A stretch of DNA of 64,000 nt, from assembly GCA_946183785.1 (NCBI GenBank), contig CAMHCS010000002.1:62001-126000 (forward strand), read 5' to 3'. The translations under genes and the position numbers were made by a program. The DNA is from an uncultured Selenomonadales bacterium (GTDB taxonomy: Bacteria; Bacillota; Negativicutes; Selenomonadales; Selenomonadaceae). The notes beneath the pieces are model-generated. The model saw only the letters and a program-made list of their open reading frames with translations, ran no database searches and had not been told where the DNA came from. Shown here piece by piece: positions 25,982 through 34,408 of the stretch. How positions within the stretch are numbered: the first letter of the stretch is position 1; each line of letters begins with the position of its first letter.

Positions 25982-26827
25982 CTAACCCCTCAAAAAACTC
26001 TTGTAGATAAACCTTTGGAACCATTCCGGCATGACATAAACGCCAAGTTGAGCTGCCGCAATGAATAGGAACTCTCCTAACGTATTGAACCCGCTACGCC
26101 ATGCCTTGTAGCGAATATCAATTAGAGTTTTTACATTGTTCCATTTTTTTCTTCGACGATAGGTATCCTCATCAAATCGGAAAAACACCAGCGTTTCTGG
26201 TAGATTCAAACAAACAGCGTTATGATTCATCAAGCGGATCCATAAATCAGAATCCTGATTTTTCTTGTAATCGGAATAGCCCCCCGCTCTTTCAACCGTT
26301 GATTTCTTGAAAATAACGGTCGGATGATTGAAAGCATCTCTTGTCCTTTCAAAGCTGTATATCTCTTCGTTTGTTAACGGTACTTTTCGCTCTCCAACGA
26401 TATTGTCCATGCTTCCTGCAAATTCTTTAACCGGACAGCCGACAATATCCAACGCAGGATTCTTTTCGAATTCTGCCAGCTGCATTTCGCAGCGGTTCGA
26501 AACGGAATAATCGTCGGCGTCCATGCGAGCTATCAGTTCATTTCTGCATGCCTTGACGCCTTTGTTAAGTGCGAATCCAAGGCCGTGATTTTCTCTAAGC
26601 CCCACCTCGTTAATTTCCACCGTACCGCCTTTTCGCTCATCAATAACCATCTGCAACGCTTCCGTAATCGGCCCGTCCTTGACAATGACAATCTCATCCG
26701 GCGTCACAGTCTGATGAATCATGCTGTCCAATGCGACAGCGAAATATTCAGGGTTGTCCTTTATATATACCGCCATCAGGACCGAATACTTTTGCATCGC
26801 CACTGTCTCACTCTTTCTGTCACGCAT
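25982..26827 (-). CDS. Family 2 glycosyltransferase
   Basis: 281 residues. GT2 features: KYSVLMAVYIKDNPEYFAVA, DEIVIVKDGP, NHGLGFALNKGV and LIARMDADD (DxD), and QDSDLWIRLM near residue 210. This is the amylovoran/WsaE-like branch of GT2. The start at ATG 26827 has GGGAAAG 5 nt upstream and overlaps the stop of the sugar transferase gene by 8 nt. A start at 26797 is possible. Confidence 0.85.
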   Translation of the reverse strand: MRDRKSETVAMQKYSVLMAVYIKDNPEYFAVALDSMIHQTVTPDEIVIVKDGPITEALQMVIDERKGGTVEINEVGLRENHGLGFALNKGVKACRNELIARMDADDYSVSNRCEMQLAEFEKNPALDIVGCPVKEFAGSMDNIVGERKVPLTNEEIYSFERTRDAFNHPTVIFKKSTVERAGGYSDYKKNQDSDLWIRLMNHNAVCLNLPETLVFFRFDEDTYRRRKKWNNVKTLIDIRYKAWRSGFNTLGEFLFIAAAQLGVYVMPEWFQRFIYKSFLRG

Positions 26828-27515
26828 ATTCTTTCCCGCACACTGCAAACACTGTGCGAAACATTGTCTGTAACTCGCTTATAAACGAAAACTCTTGAAT
26901 ACTTAGGAGATTCCATTTCATCTTTCCCGGTAGGACAGTTTCTATATAAACCGTATCTACATCCTGCGCGGCGTCCAATAGCTCCGCCTCATCCTTGTAG
27001 CGAATGCATGCCTCACTTGTAATTCCCGCAGGCAGGAGGAGCGTCGCCTTCATTTCATCGGTGTATGCCTCCACATATTTCGGTGATTCCGGCCTCGTTC
27101 CGACAAAACTCATATCGCCTGCCAGCACATCAAATAGCTGCGGGAATTCGTCAATGCGAGATTTGCGGAGGAAGCCTCCGACTTTTGTGACTCGGTTGTC
27201 ATTGCTGACAGTTACAGCGCTTCCTATTTTGTCTGCGTTGTTTACCATCGTCCGGAATTTATGGATGCGAAATCTTCGGCCATAGGCGGTTACTCGCTCC
27301 TGTCGAAAGAGGACTGGTCCCTCCGAGTCCAGCTTGATCAGGATGGCGACAATTATCATTGGTAATCCGAGGATCAACAGAAGAAACAGCGCCACGAGAA
27401 GATCGAAGAACCTTTTCAAGACAAGGCTGAATCGCTTTTTCGCAAGGACGTCATAATACGGCCTGACTTCTGCGCACTGCATGAACTCCGGCAATTCTTC
27501 CCACCGTCTGAGCAT
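26820..27515 (-). CDS. Initiating sugar-1-phosphate transferase (PglC/WcaJ catalytic type)
   Basis: 231 residues: one hydrophobic N-terminal re-entrant helix (FFDLLVALFLLLILGLPMII) and the conserved phosphoglycosyltransferase core GPVLFRQERVTAYGRRFRIHKFR (seen as GPVLFRQERV and FRIHKFRTM), RKSRIDEFPQLFDVL and GDMSFVGTRPE. It transfers a sugar-1-phosphate from UDP-sugar to undecaprenyl phosphate, starting each repeat unit. Its 5' end overlaps the upstream aminotransferase gene by 65 nt in another frame. AGGAA lies 7 nt before ATG 27515, supporting that start. Confidence 0.92.
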   Translation of the reverse strand: MLRRWEELPEFMQCAEVRPYYDVLAKKRFSLVLKRFFDLLVALFLLLILGLPMIIVAILIKLDSEGPVLFRQERVTAYGRRFRIHKFRTMVNNADKIGSAVTVSNDNRVTKVGGFLRKSRIDEFPQLFDVLAGDMSFVGTRPESPKYVEAYTDEMKATLLLPAGITSEACIRYKDEAELLDAAQDVDTVYIETVLPGKMKWNLLSIQEFSFISELQTMFRTVFAVCGKEYA

Positions 27516-28782
27516 CCGTCTTTCCTCGCCTTATCTTTTTACTGATGACTTCCACAAAGTTTTCTATTACATACTCAACGTCCTCATCGCTGAGTTTCGT
27601 ATGGAGCGGCAAGGATATCAGATTACGGTAATAGGCGTGGGCATTCGGAAAGTCTTTGATATCCCAGCCCAGCGTTTTATATGCTGTCATCATTGGGAGC
27701 GGTTTGTAGTGAACGTTGCAGGCGACGCCTCGTTTTCCCATTTCCTCGATAATGGCGTTCCGCTTTACTTCGTCGATATTGGGGATTCTCGAAAGATACA
27801 GATGCCCGGAACTTTGGAATCCTTCTGCGCTGTGGGTAAGGTGCTTAACACCGATGCGGTCGAGGGCTTCATCGTATCTTGCGATGATTTCCCGCCGCCG
27901 TTGCAGGATGCCGGGATATCTGTCCAACTGCCTAAGGCCGATGGCCGCCGCTACATCGGTCATGTTGCATTTGTACCACGGTCCGACGATGTCGTATTCC
28001 CATGCGCCGACTTTCGTCTTTGCCAGGGCGTCTTTGCTTTGCCCGTGCAGGGAATAGAGCTGGTACGCCTGATAGATTTCATCGTCGCTGACGCCCTCGA
28101 TAGAGCGCCATGTCGCCGCACCGCCCTCGGCGGTGGTCAGGTTCTTGACGGCGTGGAAGCTAAAGCTTGCGAAGTCGCTGGGCGTACCCGCATTTTGCCC
28201 GTTTCGCGACGCTCCCAGGGAGTGCGCGCAATCGGCAACGATGGCAACTCTGCCGAGAGCGGCTTGGATCCGTTTCCCGAGATCCGTGTTCCCCGACGGA
28301 CGGAAAAGATGCTTCTTCTTTTCCACCGCTTGATGCATACGGTCGTAGTCGCACATGATACCGCCGAGATCGACCGGGACGATTGCTTTCGTCCTTTCGC
28401 TGATGGCGGCTTCCATCGCGTCGTAGTCCATTTCCCATGATCCCGGCTGGGAGTCGATGAAAACGACTTTGGCGCCGACATGGATTGCAGCGGACGCTGT
28501 TGCCGTATAGGTATAGGCCGGAACGATGACCTCGTCACCCTCGCCAATCCCTAGCACCCGAAGATTCAGTTCCTCGGCGGCAGTGGCGGAGTTCAGACAG
28601 ACGACACGATTCGTGCCGATATAGTCAGCAAGTCGTTTTTCCAGTTCCTTCGTCCGCGGGCCGGTAGTGATCCAGCCGGAGCGGAGCGCCAATGCTACTT
28701 CCTCGATCTCGGCTTCCGAGATGTCCGGCGGGCTGAAGGATATGTTCCGTTTCGATATAGAAATTTGATTCGTTTTACTCAT
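27451..28782 (-). CDS. DegT/DnrJ/EryC1 aminotransferase (PglE/capsule type)
   Basis: 443 residues. PLP fold type I with NSATAAEELNLRV, IVADCAHSLGASR and FSFHAVKNLTTAEGG (PLP lysine K213). The N-terminal FSPPDISEAEIEEV...SGWITTGP is typical of UDP-sugar aminotransferases of the PglE/PseC group. An approximately 15-residue insertion after MHQAVEKKKHLF occurs in many capsule copies. The last 20 codons overlap the PglC-type gene, with which it is presumably coupled. It is the first gene of the locus on this strand; its promoter is not obvious. Confidence 0.88.
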   Translation of the reverse strand: MSKTNQISISKRNISFSPPDISEAEIEEVALALRSGWITTGPRTKELEKRLADYIGTNRVVCLNSATAAEELNLRVLGIGEGDEVIVPAYTYTATASAAIHVGAKVVFIDSQPGSWEMDYDAMEAAISERTKAIVPVDLGGIMCDYDRMHQAVEKKKHLFRPSGNTDLGKRIQAALGRVAIVADCAHSLGASRNGQNAGTPSDFASFSFHAVKNLTTAEGGAATWRSIEGVSDDEIYQAYQLYSLHGQSKDALAKTKVGAWEYDIVGPWYKCNMTDVAAAIGLRQLDRYPGILQRRREIIARYDEALDRIGVKHLTHSAEGFQSSGHLYLSRIPNIDEVKRNAIIEEMGKRGVACNVHYKPLPMMTAYKTLGWDIKDFPNAHAYYRNLISLPLHTKLSDEDVEYVIENFVEVISKKIRRGKTDAQTVGRIAGVHAVRRSQAVL

Positions 28783-29021
28783 TTGCAGTACTCATTTCTT
28801 GTCAGTTGTTTTATTTCGTCCCAGGCAGTGTTGTATGTTACCAATAAAAATATTTATAAGCTATAGAAACTAATCAATCTACAATTGAAGATAAATAATC
28901 TATTTATTTATATCACAAAGACCCCATCATTTCAAGGATTAATTTCATATTGGTCGGATTTTCCCTTGCCCCTATGAACTTTTTCGGCATATGCACCGTG
29001 CAAGGCCCTTTGCGACGCACG

Positions 29022-29060
29022 ACGCCCCCTGCGCAGTCGGTTGGATTGCGCAAGGGGCGT
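29022..29060 (-). terminator. Hairpin downstream of the LPS operon
   Basis: A 14-bp stem (ACGCCCCCTGCGCA against its complement, one mismatch) with an 11-nt loop, lying 10 bp after the dCMP deaminase stop on the minus strand. No T-run follows, so intrinsic termination is uncertain. The rest of 28783-29021 is AT-rich and shows no gene. Confidence 0.45.
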
Positions 29061-29069
29061 GAAAGATGA

Positions 29070-29531
29070 TCAGTCCTTGATGTCCTTCGGGTCGATGTGG
29101 ACCACCGTGCCGTCGGGTTCTCTGTAGACGGCTTCGGCGACCATCGCGTTGCGGAGCATGCGGCGACAGAGGAGGCAGGGCTTGCCTGAGGCAAGCGTGC
29201 CGTCGACGTTGTAGCCTTCTATGTAGATGGTCGAGCCTTTCATCTTCACCGGGTCGGCGTTGATGATGGCGTTTTGCTCGGCATGGACTGCTACGCAGAG
29301 CTCATAGTTCTGGCCTTTGGGGACGTGCAGGCGCTCGCGTTCGCAGACGCCTGTATCGATGCAGTTCGCCTCGCCTCTTGGGGCGCCGTTGTAGCCGGTG
29401 CTGATGATGATCTTGTCCTTGACGATGATCGCGCCGTATTTTCTGCGCAGGCAGGTGGACCGGCGGCCGACAGCGCGGGCGATGTCGAGGAAGTAATCGG
29501 TCCAGTCGGGGCGGGTCTGGGCTTCGCTCAT
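29070..29531 (-). CDS. dCMP deaminase family protein (ComEB-like)
   Basis: 153 residues of the zinc-dependent cytidine/deoxycytidylate deaminase fold. The zinc site is H83-A-E85 (VHAEQNAI) and C119-x2-C122 (PCLLCRRM). GYNGAPRG is the usual nucleotide-binding loop of dCMP deaminases. It makes dUMP for dTMP synthesis. It is the last gene of the outer-membrane operon, overlapping the YqgF-like gene by 4 nt. Confidence 0.92.
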   Translation of the reverse strand: MSEAQTRPDWTDYFLDIARAVGRRSTCLRRKYGAIIVKDKIIISTGYNGAPRGEANCIDTGVCERERLHVPKGQNYELCVAVHAEQNAIINADPVKMKGSTIYIEGYNVDGTLASGKPCLLCRRMLRNAMVAEAVYREPDGTVVHIDPKDIKD

Positions 29532-29932
29532 TTCTTTCTCTCCTTTGTAAGGAATCTCTGTGCAAGGATTACTGCTACGTAGTCGTCGACGGGGTCTGGG
29601 GGGACCTGCATGGTTGTTGGGATGAAGCGGCGCCAGCCTTTGGGTGGGTTTGCTTTCCAGTAAGCGATTTTGGCATCGTCGGTAGTCCTGTACTCGTCGA
29701 CGATCTCGATTGGGACGTCCGGCAGGGCGGTTCGCAGGGTTTCCTCGGCGGAGCGGCTGGTGGTGCCGTTGCCGAGCACGATCGCTTCCGGGGCGAATTT
29801 ATGTACCCGCGCCGCGATCTCGTCCGCCAGCCAGACGGTGGCGACGACCTCCTGGTCGAGCACGCGGCCGTCCTCCGCCACGACGGCGACGCCGCATTTC
29901 TCCCGTCCCGGGTCGACGGCGACGACGATCAT
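29528..29932 (-). CDS. YqgF/RuvX-like RNase H-fold protein
   Basis: 134 residues. N-terminal IVVAVDPGREKCGVAVV carries the first Asp of the RNase H fold, IVLGNGTTS the middle strand and VDEYRTTDDAK the second acidic site. It resembles YqgF (pre-16S rRNA processing, Holliday-junction-resolvase-like) but is a divergent copy; a second, canonical YqgF probably exists elsewhere. It overlaps both neighbours by 4 nt, so it is tied to the DUF3084 gene upstream and the dCMP deaminase downstream. Confidence 0.75.
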   Translation of the reverse strand: MIVVAVDPGREKCGVAVVAEDGRVLDQEVVATVWLADEIAARVHKFAPEAIVLGNGTTSRSAEETLRTALPDVPIEIVDEYRTTDDAKIAYWKANPPKGWRRFIPTTMQVPPDPVDDYVAVILAQRFLTKERKK

Positions 29933-31104
29933 TCCGCAGAGCCCTCCGGCTCTACGCGAAGACGAAGACGCAGCGGGCCGATGGCGTCGGTCGTTTCCAG
30001 CGCGTAGGCACTGATGACGGCCGGGCCTTGTACGGCCGCGACGGCGTTGACTGTCTCGTAGAACTGCGAGCTCGCCATGACGCCGACGCTGCCCCGGATC
30101 GGATCGGGCAGGATTCCCTTTTCCTTCGCGACTGTGTTGATCTCCTGCAGGAAGGTCATGACGATGGTTTCCGCCTCGGCGGTCTGCCCGGTCGTCATGG
30201 CGAAGGGACGCGAAAGGATGAACTCTCCCTCGCGATAGACGGTGTGGTTCCTGAACATTTCAAGCGTCGTGCGCACCGGCTCGCCGCGCACGAGGTTGCC
30301 CGCCGCGACGATGCGGACGACGGCGTCGGCGTCGCCCTCGGAGATTACGTCCGCCGCTTCCTCGAACTCCGGCGTGTAAATCCAGATATGGTTTTCTTCT
30401 TTGTCGCCTCCGAGCCGCTCCGCCACGCCCGCGTTCGCGAGCTGGATCAGCGCCCCAAGGTCGGAGCGGATATCTTCTACTGCCCGGCCGCATCGGACGA
30501 CGCCGCTGGCCAGCACTTCGCCGGCGCGGAAGATGATGTCGCCCTCGCGCATGATGAGAAGACCTTCACGGAGGGCTTCCGTGCGCTGCTCGAGCTCCTT
30601 GTTTTCCGTCGTCAGCGAGCCGTTTTGCGCAGAGAGGGTCTCGTTTGCCGCGGTCAGTTCCCGCTTCGCGCTTTCCAGCTGCGCGTTGCCCTCAGTCAGT
30701 TCCTTCGTATGGGCTTCCAGCTCCGCCTGCTCTTTTTTCAGCGCGTCGACTTCGTCCTGGGACTTCTTCAGGGCGGCGCTGGCCTCCCGCTGCTCCTTCT
30801 CGGAAGCGGCGAGCCGCTCGCTGGCTCTGTCGAGCTGCGACTGCGTGTCGCGCATTTCCTCGTTGAGCTTTTCCATGCCGAAGAGCGCGATGCGGACGTT
30901 TTCAGAGGCCGCCGCCAGCACCGCGAAGGTCAGCGTCGAAATCGCGACGCCGGTGACGACGGTGACGATCACCGAGGTGTGGCGCGGACGAAGGCCGAAA
31001 AGGGACAGCTTCTTCTTGCCCACCTTTGAGCCGACGCGGTCGCCGATGACCGCGATCGCGCCGCCGGTCACGATCAGCGCCGCTATGAGAACGATTCCGT
31101 ACAT
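29929..31104 (-). CDS. DUF3084 coiled-coil membrane protein
   Basis: 391 residues. Two N-terminal membrane helices (about 1-20 and 45-68) bracket a basic segment with KLSLFGLRPRHTSV. A long coiled coil follows (about 75-175, rich in E/K/Q heptads), then a beta-rich C-terminal domain (IFRAGEVLASGVV, HTVYREGEFILSRPFA). This is the DUF3084 family, found in cyanobacteria and diderm Firmicutes. Its place behind lptF suggests a role in envelope or LPS transport; function unknown. Confidence 0.85.
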   Translation of the reverse strand: MYGIVLIAALIVTGGAIAVIGDRVGSKVGKKKLSLFGLRPRHTSVIVTVVTGVAISTLTFAVLAAASENVRIALFGMEKLNEEMRDTQSQLDRASERLAASEKEQREASAALKKSQDEVDALKKEQAELEAHTKELTEGNAQLESAKRELTAANETLSAQNGSLTTENKELEQRTEALREGLLIMREGDIIFRAGEVLASGVVRCGRAVEDIRSDLGALIQLANAGVAERLGGDKEENHIWIYTPEFEEAADVISEGDADAVVRIVAAGNLVRGEPVRTTLEMFRNHTVYREGEFILSRPFAMTTGQTAEAETIVMTFLQEINTVAKEKGILPDPIRGSVGVMASSQFYETVNAVAAVQGPAVISAYALETTDAIGPLRLRLRVEPEGSAE

Positions 31105-31132
31105 AGTTCCCTTATGCCTTCTTTCGTATCAG

Positions 31133-32257
31133 TTAAAATAGCGAAATGCCCTGACGGGACGCCTGCCGGATAAAGAACAGGCCGGCGAAGAAGCAAACGA
31201 TATTCGGCATCCAGACGCCGAGCCAGAGGGGCATCGCGCTGCTCTGCCCCATCGCAGTCATCGAAACCATCATCATATAGTAGATGAATATGACGATCAG
31301 GCTGATCGCGAAGCCACGGGAGGAACCGGAACGGTTCGGCTGGAGGCCGAGAGGCATGCCGACCAGCGCGAAGACGAAGCTGGCAAACGGGATCGTGATG
31401 CGCTCATAGACTTCCTTTTCCAGCTTGCTCGTGTCGACATACTGATCGGCAAGAATCTTGATCTGCTCCTTCAGTTCGCGGATTGTCATCGCCTCGGGGC
31501 GTTTCTGCGAGTTCACGATCTCCCGCGGGCTTTGATCCACCGGCAGCGACTGGGTCTCAAAACGTATTGTATGACGGGAGGCCTGCTCCATGTTTTCCCC
31601 GCCGGCGACGTCGTAAATGACGCCGTCGTGCATGACCCACTCGTCGCCCTTCCATTCGGCATAAGCCGCGTTTTCTATATACGTGGCCTTGCCGTGCTCA
31701 AAAAGCGACATCGTGACGCCTTCCATCTGCTGTGTCTCGCTGTTGTAGCGGCGCGCGTAAAGAAGACGCTGGATCACGCCCGACTTGATATCCTTGATGA
31801 TGATATGATCCTGGGATTTCGGAGCGATGTCGCCTTTGATCTCATAATTGAGCACCCGGGTATAGGCGTCGTTGGACCACGGCACGATATATTCGTTGAA
31901 CCAGAGGGAAAACAGGCTCATCGCGAAGCCGAGAATGACGCCGGGCACGCAGAGCCGCTGAAAGCTGACGCCGCAGGACAGCATGGCCGTGATCTCGCTG
32001 CCCCCCGAAAGGCGCCCGAAGGCCAAAAGCGTCGCGAGCAGTATCGACATCGGGAAAGTCCAGACGATGACGCCCGGCAGGCTCAGCACGAAGATCTTCG
32101 CCACCGATACAATGGACGCGCCATACTCGGTCATGTACTCCGCAATGCGAAACAGCGTCCCGGAGCCCATGAATACGGATGTGAACGCGCATATGCTGAA
32201 CAGGAACGTCAACAGGATCTCCTTGAAGATGTATCGATCCAAAATGCGAATATGCAT
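31133..32257 (-). CDS. LptF/LptG-family LPS export permease
   Basis: 374 residues. Three N-terminal membrane helices, a large periplasmic beta-jellyroll (about 130-265) and three C-terminal helices, the LptF/G layout. Start MHIRILDRYIFKEILLTFLF is typical; ATG 32257 has AGGAG upstream and removes an overlap with lptB. It forms the membrane channel with LptB and passes LPS to LptC. Only one such permease is in this operon, so it either pairs with a second copy elsewhere or forms a homodimer. Confidence 0.88.
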   Translation of the reverse strand: MHIRILDRYIFKEILLTFLFSICAFTSVFMGSGTLFRIAEYMTEYGASIVSVAKIFVLSLPGVIVWTFPMSILLATLLAFGRLSGGSEITAMLSCGVSFQRLCVPGVILGFAMSLFSLWFNEYIVPWSNDAYTRVLNYEIKGDIAPKSQDHIIIKDIKSGVIQRLLYARRYNSETQQMEGVTMSLFEHGKATYIENAAYAEWKGDEWVMHDGVIYDVAGGENMEQASRHTIRFETQSLPVDQSPREIVNSQKRPEAMTIRELKEQIKILADQYVDTSKLEKEVYERITIPFASFVFALVGMPLGLQPNRSGSSRGFAISLIVIFIYYMMMVSMTAMGQSSAMPLWLGVWMPNIVCFFAGLFFIRQASRQGISLF

Positions 32258-32270
32258 AGGCAAAATACTC

Positions 32271-33158
32271 CTATAATGTAAAATTATCGCCAAGATAGAA
32301 CTTTTTAGCCAACGGGTCGTTGGCGACGGTGTCCCGGTCGCCCTCGATCAGGATCTCGCCGTTGTTCATGATGTAGGCGCGGTCGACGATGTTCAACGTC
32401 TCACGCACGTTGTGGTCTGTGATCAGGATTCCCATGCCGCGCTGTCGCAGGTAGGAAATAATCCCCTGAATGTCCGCCACGGCAATCGGGTCGACGCCGG
32501 CGAAGGGCTCGTCCAACAGGATGAACCGCGGCTCGATGGCGAGGCAGCGGGCAATCTCGACACGGCGGCGCTCGCCGCCGGACAGCTCGGTGCCGCGCCG
32601 CTCCCGGACGTGACCGATATGGAACTCCTCGATCAAGGCGTCCATGCGCGTCTGCCGCTCTTCCGGGGAAAGGGACGTCATCTCGAGGATTGCCATCAGG
32701 TTTTCCTCGACGGTGAGACGCCGGAAGATCGACGCCTCCTGCGCGAGATAGCTGATGCCCATAGCCGCGCGCTGATGCATGGCCAGGCTGCTTACCTCCT
32801 GGTCGCCGATGAAGACTTCTCCGGAGTTCGGATGCTCGATCCCGATGATCATGTAAAAGGTCGTGGTCTTGCCGGCGCCGTTCGGCCCGAGCAGCCCAAC
32901 GATCTCCCCGGTCCGCATCTGGAGCGAGACGCCGTTGACGACGTTCCGGTTCTTGAAGGTCTTGACGAGATTCTTGACCTCGATCGTCAGCTCGCCCATG
33001 GGAGCAGCGTCGCCCCCGGCCGAGAATGCAGGACGCGCCTCGACCATCTCCGCCACATTCTCTTTCGTAGTTTCCACAGCATCTTCTTCCACGGTTTCCA
33101 TCGCTGCCTCGACGATCGCGTCATCGCCTTTCGGCCGATTTTTTTTATTCTTTTTCAT
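32271..33158 (-). CDS. lptB: LPS export ABC transporter ATP-binding protein LptB, N-terminally extended
   Basis: 295 residues, against about 240 in usual LptB. The first ~54 residues are an extra low-complexity acidic segment (MKKNKKNRPKGDDAIVEAAM..., rich in E, A and V). The ATPase follows: GPNGAGKTTT (Walker A, 91-100), SYLAQEASIFRRLTVEENL (the LptB Q-loop region), LSGGERRRVEIAR (signature), FILLDEPFAGVDP (Walker B) and ITDHNVRETL. It drives LPS extraction with LptF/G. The gene overlaps lptA by 14 nt. Confidence 0.92.
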   Translation of the reverse strand: MKKNKKNRPKGDDAIVEAAMETVEEDAVETTKENVAEMVEARPAFSAGGDAAPMGELTIEVKNLVKTFKNRNVVNGVSLQMRTGEIVGLLGPNGAGKTTTFYMIIGIEHPNSGEVFIGDQEVSSLAMHQRAAMGISYLAQEASIFRRLTVEENLMAILEMTSLSPEERQTRMDALIEEFHIGHVRERRGTELSGGERRRVEIARCLAIEPRFILLDEPFAGVDPIAVADIQGIISYLRQRGMGILITDHNVRETLNIVDRAYIMNNGEILIEGDRDTVANDPLAKKFYLGDNFTL

Positions 33159-33861
33159 TTGGCACCGTTTCCGTCTGTCCCTGCTCGTCCAGATAGACCG
33201 TCAGGCGGCCGCTCTTCAGCGTATGGTTGCCCTGTACCGCCCAGGCGTTCCCCGTCAATACGAGCTTTCCGCTTTCCTTGCCGAAATATTCGGCTTCGTC
33301 GCCGCCGCCCTCGAAATCCTTCGGCGGGCTGACGACGTGGGCGTTGCCCACGGCCCGGCAATGATTGTCCTTCATCCAGCCTTCCATATAGTCGGCGCTG
33401 AACGTACCGTCCGCGGAAGCCAGCGTCCCGCCCGCAGGCAGGCACACGTACTGTTCGCCGCTCTCATAGTCGACCCGCGGCGCGTCCACGCTCTTGTCCT
33501 TCTGGCGGGCGCGCACATTCCCTATGGCCGATATCTGCGTGCTCGACAAAATCTCCACCCGGTCGCAGTCGATATGCATGTCGCCCTTGTCGGCGACGAC
33601 GCCGCCGGTCAGCGTGCCCGTGGAATCCTTCGTATTGTACGAGGCGAAATCCGCCGTCGCGACGCCGTCCTCATAGCGAAGCACCACATGTCCCGTGGCG
33701 GTCATCAGCCCCGTCTTGACGCTGTACTCGACCGAGTCGCCGTTCAGCTCCGAACGGCCTTCGCCGAGGTTCTCGCCCTGCGGGGCGGCAAAGGCGGCCG
33801 CCGACGCAAAAAGCAGCGCGCCCAGAATCGTCCATCGGGAAACGGCTTTATCTATCCTCAT
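33145..33861 (-). CDS. lptA: LptA/OstA-like periplasmic LPS transport protein
   Basis: 238 residues with a signal peptide (hydrophobic LGALLFASAAAFA, cleavage near AFA-AP). The mature part is a repeated OstA/LptA beta-jellyroll: GDSVEYSVKTGLMTATGHVVL, ADFASYNTKDSTGTLTGGVV and further MTATG/LTG-type turns. It should form the periplasmic bridge that carries LPS from LptC to LptD. It lies between lptC and lptB with short overlaps on both sides (14 nt each). Confidence 0.87.
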   Translation of the reverse strand: MRIDKAVSRWTILGALLFASAAAFAAPQGENLGEGRSELNGDSVEYSVKTGLMTATGHVVLRYEDGVATADFASYNTKDSTGTLTGGVVADKGDMHIDCDRVEILSSTQISAIGNVRARQKDKSVDAPRVDYESGEQYVCLPAGGTLASADGTFSADYMEGWMKDNHCRAVGNAHVVSPPKDFEGGGDEAEYFGKESGKLVLTGNAWAVQGNHTLKSGRLTVYLDEQGQTETVPNEKE

Positions 33862-34408
33862 TTTCGTTCCTCTCCTTTATGATACGTGCATGGCCAGTGG
33901 CCCGAAACTCCTGGAACTGGTCCCAGCTCTCGATATGGTCGGCTATTATGCTCACGCCCGGCTGGGAAACATGCGCGTCGCCTTCGGCCACCAGCCGGTC
34001 TTCGGTTCCCTTCCATTCCAGCGACTTGGCTGTAATCTTTGAGCCGTCCGACAGGGACGCCTGAACGCCGTCCGTCAGCTTCAGATTCTTTGTCTTGCTG
34101 TCGTAGCTGCCCGCCGCTGCCGTCAGCGTCAGCACCCGGCCGTCCTCGAAGCAGTATTTCCCTTTTGCATCCTTGAAGGTCGTGGCCTGCGTATCCACGT
34201 TCATCTTCGTCGAGGACGTGGTCAGCTCCCACAGGAGCCGCCCGCCGATCTCCTCGCGGATCGTGTTCTCGCCGTACTCCATTTCCTTCGGCTTGCGCTC
34301 GCTCTCTGGTATGGGCGCGGGAGGCTCGGGAATCGAGAGCGCCGTCCACGCCACGAAGCCCGCAAACACTGCCAACAGCCCCCATAGGGCCATCTTTTTA
34401 CGATTCAT
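33848..34408 (-). CDS. lptC: LptC-like protein
   Basis: 186 residues: one N-terminal membrane anchor (ALWGLLAVFAGFVAWTAL), a proline-rich linker (PEPPAPIPESERKP) and an LptC-type jellyroll (WELTTSSTKMNVDTQATTF, LTAAAGSYDSKTKNLKLTDGV, DAHVSQPGVSIIADHIE). It accepts LPS from LptB2FG and passes it to LptA. Overlaps the acyltransferase gene by 11 nt. Confidence 0.87.
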   Translation of the reverse strand: MNRKKMALWGLLAVFAGFVAWTALSIPEPPAPIPESERKPKEMEYGENTIREEIGGRLLWELTTSSTKMNVDTQATTFKDAKGKYCFEDGRVLTLTAAAGSYDSKTKNLKLTDGVQASLSDGSKITAKSLEWKGTEDRLVAEGDAHVSQPGVSIIADHIESWDQFQEFRATGHARIIKERNENEDR

